The notes beneath the pieces were generated by a model. The model did not search any database. It saw only the letters and a list, made by a program, of their open reading frames with translations, and was not told the DNA's origin. Position numbers and translations under genes: made by a program. A stretch of DNA of 64,000 nt from Curtobacterium sp. MCLR17_032 (GTDB taxonomy: Bacteria > Actinomycetota > Actinomycetes > Actinomycetales > Microbacteriaceae), in NCBI RefSeq assembly GCF_003234795.2, contig NZ_CP126268.1, positions 1,736,001 to 1,800,000 of the forward strand, in the 5' to 3' direction. Shown here in pieces: positions 33,927-42,282 of this stretch; position 1 is the stretch's first letter, and each line of letters opens with the position of its first letter.

Positions 33927-35977
33927 AGCGCGCCGACCTGCCGAAGTTCGCCGTCCCGGTGCTCATCGTCGGCATCATCCTGCTGCTGATCCTGCCGGTG
34001 CCGCCGTTCCTGCTGGACGTCCTCATCATCTGCAACATCCTGCTGGCGCTGGTGATCCTGCTCACGACGCTGTTCGTCAAGAAGCCGCTCGACTTCTCGG
34101 TGTTCCCGTCGCTGCTGCTCGTCGCGACGCTGTTCCGGCTCGGACTCAACGTCGCCTCGACCCGGCTCGTGCTGGCACAGGGCTTCGCCGGCGACGTCAT
34201 CCAGGCGTTCGGGCACGTCGCCGTCGCCGGCTCGGTCATCATCGGCGCGGTGATCTTCCTCATCCTCGTGGTGATCCAGTTCGTCGTCGTCACGAAGGGC
34301 GCCGAGCGCGTCGCCGAGGTCGGCGCACGCTTCACCCTCGACGCGATGCCCGGCAAGCAGATGGCGATCGACGCGGACCTCAACGCCGGCCTCATCACCG
34401 ACGTGCAGGCCAAGGAACGGCGTGCCGCGGTGTCCGCCGAGGCCGACTTCTACGGCGCGATGGACGGAGCGTCGAAGTTCGTCAAGGGCGACGCGATCGC
34501 CGGCATCCTGATCCTCGTCATCAACCTGGTCGGCGGCATCGCGATCGGCATGCTGCAGAACGGCATGTCGATCACCGACGCCCTGTCGCACTACGGCATC
34601 CTCACCATCGGCGACGGCCTGGTGTCGCAGATCCCGGCGCTCCTGATGGCCGTGTCGACCGGCATGATCGTCACCCGCTCCGGCGCCGAGTCCGACATCG
34701 GCACGTCGGCGTCCGACCAGCTCTCGCAGTCCCGCACCGCCCTGATGATCGCCGGTGCCGCCGCGATCGCGATGGGGTTCATCCCCGGCATGCCGATCCT
34801 GCCGTTCCTGCTCATCGGCGCGACGCTGCTGTTCACCGGGTGGCGGATCGGCCAGAACGCCAAACGCGCCGCCGCCACGGCTGCCGAGCAACAGGCGCTC
34901 GAGGCAGCCGTCCCCACGAGCGACACCCCCGAGGACCTCCTCGAGCAGATGCGCGTGCACGCCCTCGAGATCCTGCTCGCCCCCGACCTCGTCGACATGG
35001 TCTCCGGCGCCTCCGACGACCTGCTCGGCCGGGTCCGGGCACTCCGCCGGAAGATCGCCGTCGACATGGGCATCGTCGTCCCGCCGGTGCGCACCCGCGA
35101 CAGCATCGACCTGCCGCCCGCGACCTACGCCATCCGCATCGCCGGGGTCGAGGCCGGCCGAGGCACCGCCCCCGCGCGGAGCGTCCTGGCCCTCGGTGAA
35201 CAGCTCGACGGCCTGCCCGGCGACCCGACCGTCGAGCCGGTGTTCGGCCTGGCCGGCAAGTGGGTCCCCGCGGAACTCCGGCACGCCGCCGAGATGACCG
35301 GCGCGACCGTGATCGACCGCGTGTCCGTGCTCGTCACCCACCTGCAGGCCGTCATCGGCGACAACGCCGCCCGCCTGCTCACCCGCGAGGACGTCAAGGT
35401 CCTGGCCGAGGGCGTCAAGCAGGTCAACCCCGCCGCCGTCGAGGAACTCGTCCCCGCCATGCTGTCGATGGCCGAACTGCAGCGCGTGCTGCAGGGACTG
35501 CTCGCCGAGCGGGTGCCGATCAACGACCTCGGCCGGATCTGCGAGGCCCTGACCCTCCGCGCGAAGGTCTCCACCGACCCGGAGGGCCTGGTCGAGTCGG
35601 CACGCGCCGCACTCGGACCCGCGCTGGCCGCCCGACACCTCGACGGCACCGTCCTGCGCGTCATCATGATCGACCCGGTGCTCGAGCAGGCGATGCTCGA
35701 AGGACTCCGACCGTCCGAACAGGGCAGCCAGATCCTGCTCGACGCACACCGCATCGAACAGGTCCTCGGCTCGGTGCGCGACTCGGTCCGCGCCGTCGAG
35801 GACCAGGGCCTGTCCGCCGTCCTGGTCTGTGCACCCCAGCTCCGCCCGGCCGTGCACCGCATGGTGTCCGCGCAGGCGAACGGCCTGCCGGTGCTGTCGT
35901 ACCAGGAGGCCACCGCCGCGGGCTCCACCATCGAGACCGTGGGAGTGGTCCGTGCCGCCGATCCGATCGCAGCGTAA
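33923..35977 (+). CDS. flhA: Flagellar export protein FlhA
   Basis: A 684-residue protein with eight N-terminal membrane helices and a large cytoplasmic ring domain. The FHIPEP signature region reads FPSLLLVATLFRLGLNVASTRLVL and AVSAEADFYGAMDGASKFVKGDAIAG. It forms the nonameric export ring that selects substrates. Its 3' end overlaps the next gene by 26 bases, with that gene read in another frame. Confidence 0.95.
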   Translation: MKRADLPKFAVPVLIVGIILLLILPVPPFLLDVLIICNILLALVILLTTLFVKKPLDFSVFPSLLLVATLFRLGLNVASTRLVLAQGFAGDVIQAFGHVAVAGSVIIGAVIFLILVVIQFVVVTKGAERVAEVGARFTLDAMPGKQMAIDADLNAGLITDVQAKERRAAVSAEADFYGAMDGASKFVKGDAIAGILILVINLVGGIAIGMLQNGMSITDALSHYGILTIGDGLVSQIPALLMAVSTGMIVTRSGAESDIGTSASDQLSQSRTALMIAGAAAIAMGFIPGMPILPFLLIGATLLFTGWRIGQNAKRAAATAAEQQALEAAVPTSDTPEDLLEQMRVHALEILLAPDLVDMVSGASDDLLGRVRALRRKIAVDMGIVVPPVRTRDSIDLPPATYAIRIAGVEAGRGTAPARSVLALGEQLDGLPGDPTVEPVFGLAGKWVPAELRHAAEMTGATVIDRVSVLVTHLQAVIGDNAARLLTREDVKVLAEGVKQVNPAAVEELVPAMLSMAELQRVLQGLLAERVPINDLGRICEALTLRAKVSTDPEGLVESARAALGPALAARHLDGTVLRVIMIDPVLEQAMLEGLRPSEQGSQILLDAHRIEQVLGSVRDSVRAVEDQGLSAVLVCAPQLRPAVHRMVSAQANGLPVLSYQEATAAGSTIETVGVVRAADPIAA

Positions 35978-36911
35978 CGGCGCCACGCTCGACGAGGTCC
36001 GCGCCAGCGTCCTCGCCGAGTTCGGCCCCGGCGCCCGCATCGTCTCCGCCGAACGGGTCACCAGCGGTGGGGTCGCCGGGCTGTTCCGGAAGGCACACGT
36101 CGAGGCCGTCATCGAGGTCCCCGACCCGTTCGACCCGCCGACCGCCCGCGTCGCCATCGCCTCGTCCCCGGCCAAGCGGGTCGGGATCGCGGCGCTCCTC
36201 GCGGACGCCGAGGCGGCCGAGTCCCGCATCGCCGAGACCGACGGCACCGCGGGCACCCGTGCGGACGCCTTCGCGTCCGTCCTCGACGGTTTCGCGTCCG
36301 ACGGGCTGGCTCCGCCGCGCCGGGCCGCCGGCCGATCTGTGCCGGGCGAGCCGGGCCTCCCGTCCGTCACCGACGGTGCCGTCACCAGCCTGCCGGGAGG
36401 CGCGGAGACCGACCCCTGGGCCGACCTGCGTGCCGAGCTGCTCGCCCCCGGCGCCGCGGCTGCCGCGGTCGCCGTCGCAGCGGCCGTGCCGACGCCGGTC
36501 CCACCGCCCGCACCCGCCGTCCGGTCGGCGGACGGCGACCTGGTGCTGCTCGTCGGCCGCGCGACCGACGTGGACGCCGCCGCCGGGGTCTTCGCGAACC
36601 GGCACGGACTGCGTGCGACAGCCGCCTCGGACCGGCGGAGCGGCATCCTCGCTCGCGCCGATGCGGTCCGCGACGGCGTGGCGCTGCTCGCGGTCGCCGC
36701 GTGGACGGACGTGGCGACCACCGCCTCGCTCGCGCCGGACCAGGTGTGGGTCGTCGTCGACGTCGGGCGGAAACACGAGGACGCCGTCGCGATGCTGACC
36801 GCCGTGGTCGAGGTCGGGGTGCCGATCGCCGGCGTCCTGGCGATCGGTGCCGAGGAGACCAGCACCCCGGAGACCGTCCGCCTGCTCGGGGTCCCGGTCC
36901 GCACGCTCTGA
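35952..36911 (+). CDS. FlhF-like protein without a functional GTPase P-loop
   Basis: A 319-residue protein in the usual flhF position after flhA. The N-terminal ~70 residues (DEVRASVLAEFGPGARIVSAERV, then GLFRKAHVEAVIEV) match the B domain of FlhF. The C-terminal ~120 residues look like an NG domain in outline, but the P-loop GxxxxGKT is replaced by LLVGRATDVDAAAGVF, and the NKLDE-type G4 motif is missing where VLAIGAEETST stands. The middle is Ala/Pro-rich. If made, it cannot bind GTP in the normal way. FlhF normally sets flagellar number and place. GTG at 35952 is the first suitable start. Confidence 0.7.
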   Translation: MPPIRSQRNGATLDEVRASVLAEFGPGARIVSAERVTSGGVAGLFRKAHVEAVIEVPDPFDPPTARVAIASSPAKRVGIAALLADAEAAESRIAETDGTAGTRADAFASVLDGFASDGLAPPRRAAGRSVPGEPGLPSVTDGAVTSLPGGAETDPWADLRAELLAPGAAAAAVAVAAAVPTPVPPPAPAVRSADGDLVLLVGRATDVDAAAGVFANRHGLRATAASDRRSGILARADAVRDGVALLAVAAWTDVATTASLAPDQVWVVVDVGRKHEDAVAMLTAVVEVGVPIAGVLAIGAEETSTPETVRLLGVPVRTL

Positions 36912-36993
36912 CCCGTGCCCGTGCCGGTGCTGGTGCTGGTGCCGGTGCTCGTCGCTGCCGGGCCGTCGGCGGGGGAGTCGCTAAGCTGGTCCG

Positions 36994-37242
36994 GTGCTGG
37001 TACTCACGCGGAAGGTCGGCGAGCGGATCCTCATCGGTGACGACATCGTCATCACGGTGCTCGACTCCCGCGGGGACGGCGTGCGCATCGGGATCGATGC
37101 CCCGCGTGGCGTGAAGATCCAGCGCGAAGAGGTCGTCCGGGCCGTGGCCGAGGCGAACGTCGCCGCCGCTGGCGCCGACGACGACGCCGAGGCGCGCTTG
37201 CGCGCCGCGCTCGGCGCTCCGCGGCCTCCCGCCGCCGACTGA
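36994..37242 (+). CDS. csrA: Carbon storage regulator CsrA
   Basis: An 82-residue RNA-binding protein starting MLVLTRKVGERILIGDDIVI, with VRIGIDAPRGVKIQREEV carrying the RNA-binding arginine. CsrA represses translation of flagellin in many bacteria and is held by FliW. Residues 60-82 are a non-conserved Ala/Pro-rich tail. It starts with GTG at 36994, 82 bases after the FlhF-like gene, and closes the flagellar operon. fliW is not in the window. Confidence 0.93.
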   Translation: MLVLTRKVGERILIGDDIVITVLDSRGDGVRIGIDAPRGVKIQREEVVRAVAEANVAAAGADDDAEARLRAALGAPRPPAAD

Positions 37243-37287
37243 CGCACTGCACGCGGCTGCCGCCGCTGCCGCTGCCCGCCGGGCAGA

Positions 37288-37694
37288 CCGGCCGCGGCGC
37301 GGTTCGGCTGCGCCCAACCGCGTCCGCCTCGCGCCGCGGGATCTCGCGGTTCGCGCGGGTTCCTCTTGTGCGGCTCCGGCTCGCGCCGGCCGGCGGCGGC
37401 CGGCGGCGGCCGGCCAGCGGCCGCCCGCCCGCCGTGCCGACTGGCGCCCCGCCTGCGCGGCCGGCCGCGGCGCCGTTCGGCTGCGCCCAACCGCGTCCGC
37501 CTCGCGCCGCGGGATCCCGCGGTTCGCGCGGGTTCCTGTTGTGCGGGTCCGGCTTGCGCCAGCCGGCGGCAGCCTCCGCGGCCCGCTGCCACCCGCCTGC
37601 GCGGCCGGCCGCGGCGCGGGTCGGCTGCGCCCAACCGCGTCCGGCTCGCGCCGCGGGATCCCGCGGTTCGCGCGGGTTCCTGTTGTGCGGGTCC
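37288..37694. repeat. Three ~100-bp direct repeats, non-coding
   Basis: Three copies begin at about 37288, 37461 and 37605, each starting CCGGCCGCGGCG and running through GGCTGCGCCCAACCGCGTCC and CTCGCGCCGCGGGAT to GCGCGGGTTCCT and TTGTGCGG. Copies 2 and 3 hold the palindrome CCGCGGGATCCCGCGG; copy 1 differs by one base. Spacers (~70 and ~45 bp) are GC-rich and differ. No ORF here has convincing composition, so the block is read as an intergenic repeat array between csrA and the acyl-CoA oxidase gene. Confidence 0.85.
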
Positions 37695-37699
37695 TCGCC

Positions 37700-37752
37700 G
37701 CGCCGGCGCCGGTGCCAGCGCCAGCGCCGGCGCCAGCGCCGGCGCCAGCGCC
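37700..37752. repeat. GCCGGC/GCCAGC hexamer run
   Basis: About eight tandem hexamers alternating GCCGGC, GCCGGT and GCCAGC directly follow the third long repeat. This is a simple-sequence tract that could vary in length. It is not inside a gene. Confidence 0.7.
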
Positions 37753-37772
37753 GCCCGCGGCGCCGACGGGAA

Positions 37773-37808
37773 CCGCCCGGCACCGCGAGAAGTCGCGGTG
37801 CCGGGCGG
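37773..37808. terminator. Perfect 16-bp hairpin
   Basis: CCGCCCGGCACCGCGA pairs perfectly with TCGCGGTGCCGGGCGG around a GAAG loop. It lies just downstream of the acyl-CoA oxidase stop (37836, minus strand) and is the likely terminator for it. It could also end plus-strand transcription through the repeat block. Confidence 0.75.
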
Positions 37809-37835
37809 ATACCGTCGTGCAGGTCCGGCTTGCGC

Positions 37836-39950
37836 CTACGGGCGGGGCTTCTTCTCCTGCTCGGGGAGCCGACCGGCAGCACGCTCAGCGGCGTACCAGG
37901 CGCGGGCCTCGTCCTGGCGGGCCTGCTCGGCACCGGCGGCGATGGGGGAGCGGACGTGCTCGGGCTCGTACCCGAAGGACTCGAGCAACTGCGGGACGAC
38001 CGGGCGGATCCGCGCCACCAGCCGGTCGACGTACGCCGACACCGCGCGGGCACGCTGCGCCGAGAGCCGACCGTGCAGCAGGTGCCAGTCGAGGTGCTGC
38101 TCGATCAGCCCGAGGGCGAACAGGTCCCGCAGCCAGACGAGCACGGTCTGCGTGTCACCCGGCGGCACGTCGGCGATCGCGTCGGTGAAGGCGTCCCACT
38201 GCATGAGTTCCGCGTGCGCCTTCGACGCCTCGATGAGCTCGTGCTGCGACCGGTTGAGCAGCACGGCGGCGCGGGCACGGTCCTTGCCAGCGGTGCGCAG
38301 CCGCATCCCGATCTCGGTGACCATCGTCTCGACACGCCCGGCCAGCAGTGCGCGCTGGGTGCTCGCGTCCTGCAGGTCGGCGACCGAGGCCGCGAGCGAC
38401 CCACGGTCCGACACGGTCTGACCGAGTCGACGGAGGCCCGTGGCGTCAGCGAGCTTCGAGGCGACCTGGGCGGCGACGAACTTCGCGGTCGACGCGGCAT
38501 CCCGCGGCGCGGCCTTGCGGAAGTCGGTCAGCAGGCGCTTGCCGACGAGCTGCAACAGCACGGTGTTGTCGCCCTCGAACGTCACGTAGACGTCCAGGTC
38601 GGACCGGAGGCTCGTGATCCGGTTCTCGGCGAGGAACCCCGCGCCGCCGGTCGCCTCGCGGCACTCCTGCAGCGTGTCGAGGGCCGACCAGGTCGACATC
38701 GACTTGAACGCCGCGGCCTGGGTCTCGAGGTCCTCGCGGCGCTCCGGGGTGTCGGCCCGTCCGCTGAACACGTCGTCGAAGGTCTGCAGCAGCTTCTCGT
38801 GGGCGAACGACTGCGCGAACACCGTCGCCAGACGCGGGATCAGGCGGCGCTGGTGACGGCCGTAGTCGAGGAGCACGCCCTCTTGCCCGTCGCCGGTCGG
38901 GAACTGCCGACGCTGCATGGCGTAGGTCAGGGCGATCTGCAGCCCGACCTTCTGCGCGACGACCGCGGCACCGTCGAGCGAGACCCGACCCTGCACGAGG
39001 GTGCCGAGCATGGTGAAGAACCGGCGGCCGGGGGACTCGATCGGCGAGGAGTACGTGCCGTCCTCGGCGACGTCGCCGTAGCGGTTCAGCAGGTTCGTGC
39101 GGGGGATCCGGACGTGGTCGAACCAGAGCCGTCCGTTGTCGATGCCGTTGAGGCCGCCCTTGACGCCGTCGTCCTCGCCGCCGACCCCGGGCAGGAAGCC
39201 GTCGTCGTCGCGCAGCGGGACGTAGAACGCGTGCACGCCGTGGTCGACGCCCTGCGTGACGAGCTTGGCGAACACGACGGCGGCCTTGCCGTGCAGGGCC
39301 GCGTTGCCGATGTAGTCCTTCCACGCACCGCGGAACGGCGTGTGCACGACGAACTCCTGCGTCTCCGGGTCGTAGGTCGCGCTGGTGGCGATGTTCTGCA
39401 CGTCGGAACCGTGGCCGGTCTCCGTCATCGCGAAGCAGCCGGGGACGTCGAACGCGATGATGCCGGGCAGGAACTCGCGGTGGTTCCGCTCGGTGCCGAG
39501 GTGGTGCACGGCGGAGGCGAAGAGCCCCCACTGCACGCCGGCCTTGATCTGCAGCGACGGGTCCGCGACGGTGAGTTCCTCGAACGCCGCCAGGTTGCCG
39601 CCGTGGTTGTCCTGGCCGCCGAACTCGAGCGGGTAGGGGCGCTGGATCGCGCCGGCGTCGACCAGGATGCGGAGCTGCTCGAAGACCCGGGCGCGGTGTT
39701 CGGCGATCGGTTGTCCCTCGATCTTGTGCAGCGCGGGGTCGCGAGCCAGGCGGCGGGAGATCCGGCGGTCCTCCGCCCAACGACCGAGCAGGTGCTCGGC
39801 GAGCAGGTCGACGTCGATGCGGACGCCGGTGTCGGTGCTGCCGGTGGGCGTCCCCACCGCCGGGTCGCCGGTGGCGTCGGCCTTCGGCGCGCTGCCGGTG
39901 TCGGTCGGGCGGCGTTCGGCGCTGCTGCGGACTGGTGCGATGTCGACCAT
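37836..39950 (-). CDS. Acyl-CoA oxidase/dehydrogenase family protein
   Basis: A 704-residue flavoenzyme with the ACOX layout: an N-terminal helical part with GGQDNHGG, the FAD/substrate segment GCFAMTETGHGSDVQNI (residues ~185-205), GRVSLDGAAVVAQKVGLQ, and ECREATGGAGFLAENRI with YVTFEGDNTVLLQ near residues 440-480. Size is close to acyl-CoA oxidases and well above the ~380 residues of ordinary acyl-CoA dehydrogenases. It catalyses the first oxidation of fatty acyl-CoA. AGGAGG precedes the ATG at 39950; the ATG at 39971 is rejected. Confidence 0.9.
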   Translation of the reverse strand: MVDIAPVRSSAERRPTDTGSAPKADATGDPAVGTPTGSTDTGVRIDVDLLAEHLLGRWAEDRRISRRLARDPALHKIEGQPIAEHRARVFEQLRILVDAGAIQRPYPLEFGGQDNHGGNLAAFEELTVADPSLQIKAGVQWGLFASAVHHLGTERNHREFLPGIIAFDVPGCFAMTETGHGSDVQNIATSATYDPETQEFVVHTPFRGAWKDYIGNAALHGKAAVVFAKLVTQGVDHGVHAFYVPLRDDDGFLPGVGGEDDGVKGGLNGIDNGRLWFDHVRIPRTNLLNRYGDVAEDGTYSSPIESPGRRFFTMLGTLVQGRVSLDGAAVVAQKVGLQIALTYAMQRRQFPTGDGQEGVLLDYGRHQRRLIPRLATVFAQSFAHEKLLQTFDDVFSGRADTPERREDLETQAAAFKSMSTWSALDTLQECREATGGAGFLAENRITSLRSDLDVYVTFEGDNTVLLQLVGKRLLTDFRKAAPRDAASTAKFVAAQVASKLADATGLRRLGQTVSDRGSLAASVADLQDASTQRALLAGRVETMVTEIGMRLRTAGKDRARAAVLLNRSQHELIEASKAHAELMQWDAFTDAIADVPPGDTQTVLVWLRDLFALGLIEQHLDWHLLHGRLSAQRARAVSAYVDRLVARIRPVVPQLLESFGYEPEHVRSPIAAGAEQARQDEARAWYAAERAAGRLPEQEKKPRP

Positions 39951-40182
39951 CGGGTGCCTCCTGGACTGCACGGTGCACGGACCGCGTCACTGCACGGCGG
40001 TCCGACCAGGCCAGCGTAAGCACCGGTGGTGCGGATGGCATGACAGCCGTGCCAGGGCCACAACCGGCCGGCCGGGCGACCCGGCGCCGTTCGTGGGAAC
40101 CCTCCAAGACCCGCCCGGGACATCCGTCGAGACCCTGGCAACGATTCGGTGTGACCCCCGTTCCAGGGGCACACTCTCCGCC

Positions 40183-41646
40183 ATGTCGAGCACCACGAAG
40201 CCCGAGCGGCGCAGCGCCGGACGCACCTTCTTCGGGCAGCCGTTCGAGCTGTCCACGCCCTTCGCCGTCGAGCTGTGGGAGCGCTTCTCGTTCTACGGCA
40301 TGCAAGGCATCGTCCTGCTCTACATGTACTACTCGGTCACGCGTGGCGGCCTGGGCATCGACGAGGGTCTGGCCAAGGGGATCATGGGCGCCTACGGCGG
40401 GTCGGTGTACCTCTTCACGATCATCGGAGCCTGGGTCGCGGACCGGCTGATCGGTGCGGACCGCACGCTGTTCGGCAGCGCCGTCGTCGTGATGCTCGGG
40501 CACATCGCGCTCGCCCTGGTGCCGGGCGTCGCGGGCATCGGCGTCGGCCTCGTGCTCATCGCACTCGGGTCCGGCGGACTCAAGGCCACCGCGACGACGA
40601 TCGTCGGCTCGCTGTACACGCGGGACGACCCACGCCGCGACGCCGGGTTCTCGCTGTACTACCTGGGGGTGAACCTCGGCGGGTTCGCCGGGCCGCTGCT
40701 CACCGGGCTGCTGCAGTCGACGCTCGGCTTCCACTACGGCTTCGGACTCGCAGCGGTCGGCATGGCTGCGGGACTCGTGCAGTACGCGATCCGCCGTCGG
40801 AAGCTGCCCGACGCGGTGCAGCACGTCACGAACCCGCTGCCGCGGTCGCGGTACCCGCTGGTCGTCGTCGTGGCCGTCGTCGCGGTCGTGGCCGTCGCGG
40901 TGGCCGTGCTCACCGGACTGCTGAACGTCTCGACGCTCCCGGTCGTGGTGGTCGCCGTCGTGGTCGTCGCCACCATCGCGTACTTCGTGGTGATCCTGTC
41001 CAGCGGCCTGACCTCGGACGAGCGCTCCCGGGTGTTCGCGTTCATCCCGCTGTTCATCGGCAGCGCGGTGTTCTGGTCGCTCTACCAGCAGCAGTTCACC
41101 GTCGTCACGGTCTACGCCGACCAGCGCCTGGACCGCGACCTGTTCGGGTTCCCGATGCCGGTGTCGTGGGTGCAGTCGATCAACCCGATCATGATCATCG
41201 CGCTGTCCGGGCTCTTCGCCGCGCTCTGGACCCGCCTGGGTGACCGCCAGCCCTCCACGCCGACCAAGTTCGGCCTGGGCACCGGGATCATGGGTGTGGC
41301 GTTCCTGCTGTTCCTGCCCTTCGTCGGCACCGGGGAGAACGGCACGCCGCTGCTCGCCCTGGTCGGCATCCTGCTCGTGTTCACCGTCGCGGAGCTGCTG
41401 CTCTCGCCGTCCGGGCAGTCCGTCGCCACGAAGCTCGCGCCGTCGAAGTTCCAGACGCAGATGGTCGCGCTGTTCTTCCTGTCGGTGTCGCTCGGCACCG
41501 CGTTGACCGGCGTGCTGTCGCGGTATTACGACCCGGAGAACGAGGCACCGTACTTCACGGTCCTCGGCCTGGTCGCCGTCGTGGTCGGCGTCGTCCTGCT
41601 CGTCATCGCCCGGCCGGTCCTCCGACTCATGCGCGGCATCCGCTAA
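40183..41646 (+). CDS. POT-family proton-coupled di/tripeptide transporter
   Basis: A 487-residue MFS protein of the peptide transporter (PTR2/POT) family. The N-terminal ELWERFSFYGMQGIVLLYM contains the ExxERFxYY motif used for proton coupling, and the PTR signature appears as SLYYLGVNLGGFAGPLL. Twelve or more helices are predicted, with two extra hydrophobic segments in the middle (LVVVVAVVAVVAVAVAVLTG). It is divergent from the acyl-CoA oxidase gene with a 232-base gap. Confidence 0.93.
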   Translation: MSSTTKPERRSAGRTFFGQPFELSTPFAVELWERFSFYGMQGIVLLYMYYSVTRGGLGIDEGLAKGIMGAYGGSVYLFTIIGAWVADRLIGADRTLFGSAVVVMLGHIALALVPGVAGIGVGLVLIALGSGGLKATATTIVGSLYTRDDPRRDAGFSLYYLGVNLGGFAGPLLTGLLQSTLGFHYGFGLAAVGMAAGLVQYAIRRRKLPDAVQHVTNPLPRSRYPLVVVVAVVAVVAVAVAVLTGLLNVSTLPVVVVAVVVVATIAYFVVILSSGLTSDERSRVFAFIPLFIGSAVFWSLYQQQFTVVTVYADQRLDRDLFGFPMPVSWVQSINPIMIIALSGLFAALWTRLGDRQPSTPTKFGLGTGIMGVAFLLFLPFVGTGENGTPLLALVGILLVFTVAELLLSPSGQSVATKLAPSKFQTQMVALFFLSVSLGTALTGVLSRYYDPENEAPYFTVLGLVAVVVGVVLLVIARPVLRLMRGIR

Positions 41647-41751
41647 GTGCGCGCCACCAGGTGCGGGGCGCGCGCCACCGCACGTCGGACAGGCGCCGTC
41701 CGGTAGCCTTGGCCACAGCTGAACAGCACCGGATCACGAGGAGTCACCCCC

Positions 41752-41859
41752 ATGCTCGAGCTCATCGCAGGCATCATCATCGGCATCGGCGTCCTCGGCG
41801 GCTTCGGGACCTGCCTGGCCTTCGCCGCCATGATGAAGTCCGGCTCCGAAGAGTACTGA
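41752..41859 (+). CDS. 35-residue single-helix membrane peptide
   Basis: A short ORF, MLELIAGIIIGIGVLGGFGT, then CLAFAAMMKSGSEEY, with a good GAGGAG ribosome site eight bases before the ATG. It is one hydrophobic, glycine-rich helix with an acidic tail. Its base composition and codon use fit coding sequence. It follows the POT gene by about 105 bases. Function is unknown. Confidence 0.5.
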   Translation: MLELIAGIIIGIGVLGGFGTCLAFAAMMKSGSEEY

Positions 41860-41863
41860 CCGG

Positions 41864-42205
41864 TCAGGACGCTCCGGCGTCCACGGTCTCCGGCTCCATC
41901 GGGACCGGCACCAACTGACGACTCTGGACGGTCGCGCGCTCGAACGGGCCGCGGCCGTCCGTCGTGTAGGCGGGCTCGTCGAACTCGACGACCCAGGCCA
42001 CGCGCACACCGGCGCCGGCGTACCCGGCGAGCTGCGCGCCTCCCGGGGCGACGATCAGCCCGATCGGGTCGTCCGCCCACTGGTCGCCGCGGTCCGACGG
42101 GACCACCCGGACGACGGCACCGATGCCGAGCACCGGGACGTCCGACGGCACCGCCCCGACGGAGTCGTCATGGGCAGCAGGGCGGGGAGTGCGACGTCCG
42201 AACAC
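41864..42205 (-). CDS. Small hypothetical protein downstream of the SMC-like operon
   Basis: A 113-residue protein starting MFGRRTPRPAAHDDSV. The middle is beta-rich (GAVVRVVPSDRGDQWADDPIGLIVAPGG and VRVAWVVEFDEPAYTTDGRG). No family was recognised, and it has none of the Toprim-like features of JetD/MksG. It is on the same strand as the SMC-like operon, 77 bases downstream, and may be an independent unit. Confidence 0.6.
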   Translation of the reverse strand: MFGRRTPRPAAHDDSVGAVPSDVPVLGIGAVVRVVPSDRGDQWADDPIGLIVAPGGAQLAGYAGAGVRVAWVVEFDEPAYTTDGRGPFERATVQSRQLVPVPMEPETVDAGAS

Positions 42206-42282
42206 GCCACGACCCTACCGCCGGAGCCCCGCGAACGAACCGGCAGAACCGGCAGGGACACGGCCGGAACCCGGCCCCGCGC

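Noticed and set aside
33524..36904. 1126-residue open frame on the minus strand over the flagellar genes
   Set aside because: A shadow of flhB, flhA and the flhF-like gene. High GC leaves opposite frames open; the composition is His/Arg/Asp-rich with no domains.
37288..37694. CRISPR array
   Set aside because: Three units of ~100 bp with unequal GC-simple spacers. CRISPR repeats are 24-48 bp, and no cas gene is near.
37368..40019. 883-residue plus-strand open frame over the repeat block and acyl-CoA oxidase
   Set aside because: Shadow of the minus-strand acyl-CoA oxidase, whose motifs are clear, extended through GC-rich repeats.
41864..42205. Possible JetD/MksG nuclease of the SMC-like operon
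   Set aside because: Only 113 residues and lacks Toprim or DUF2220-like features.
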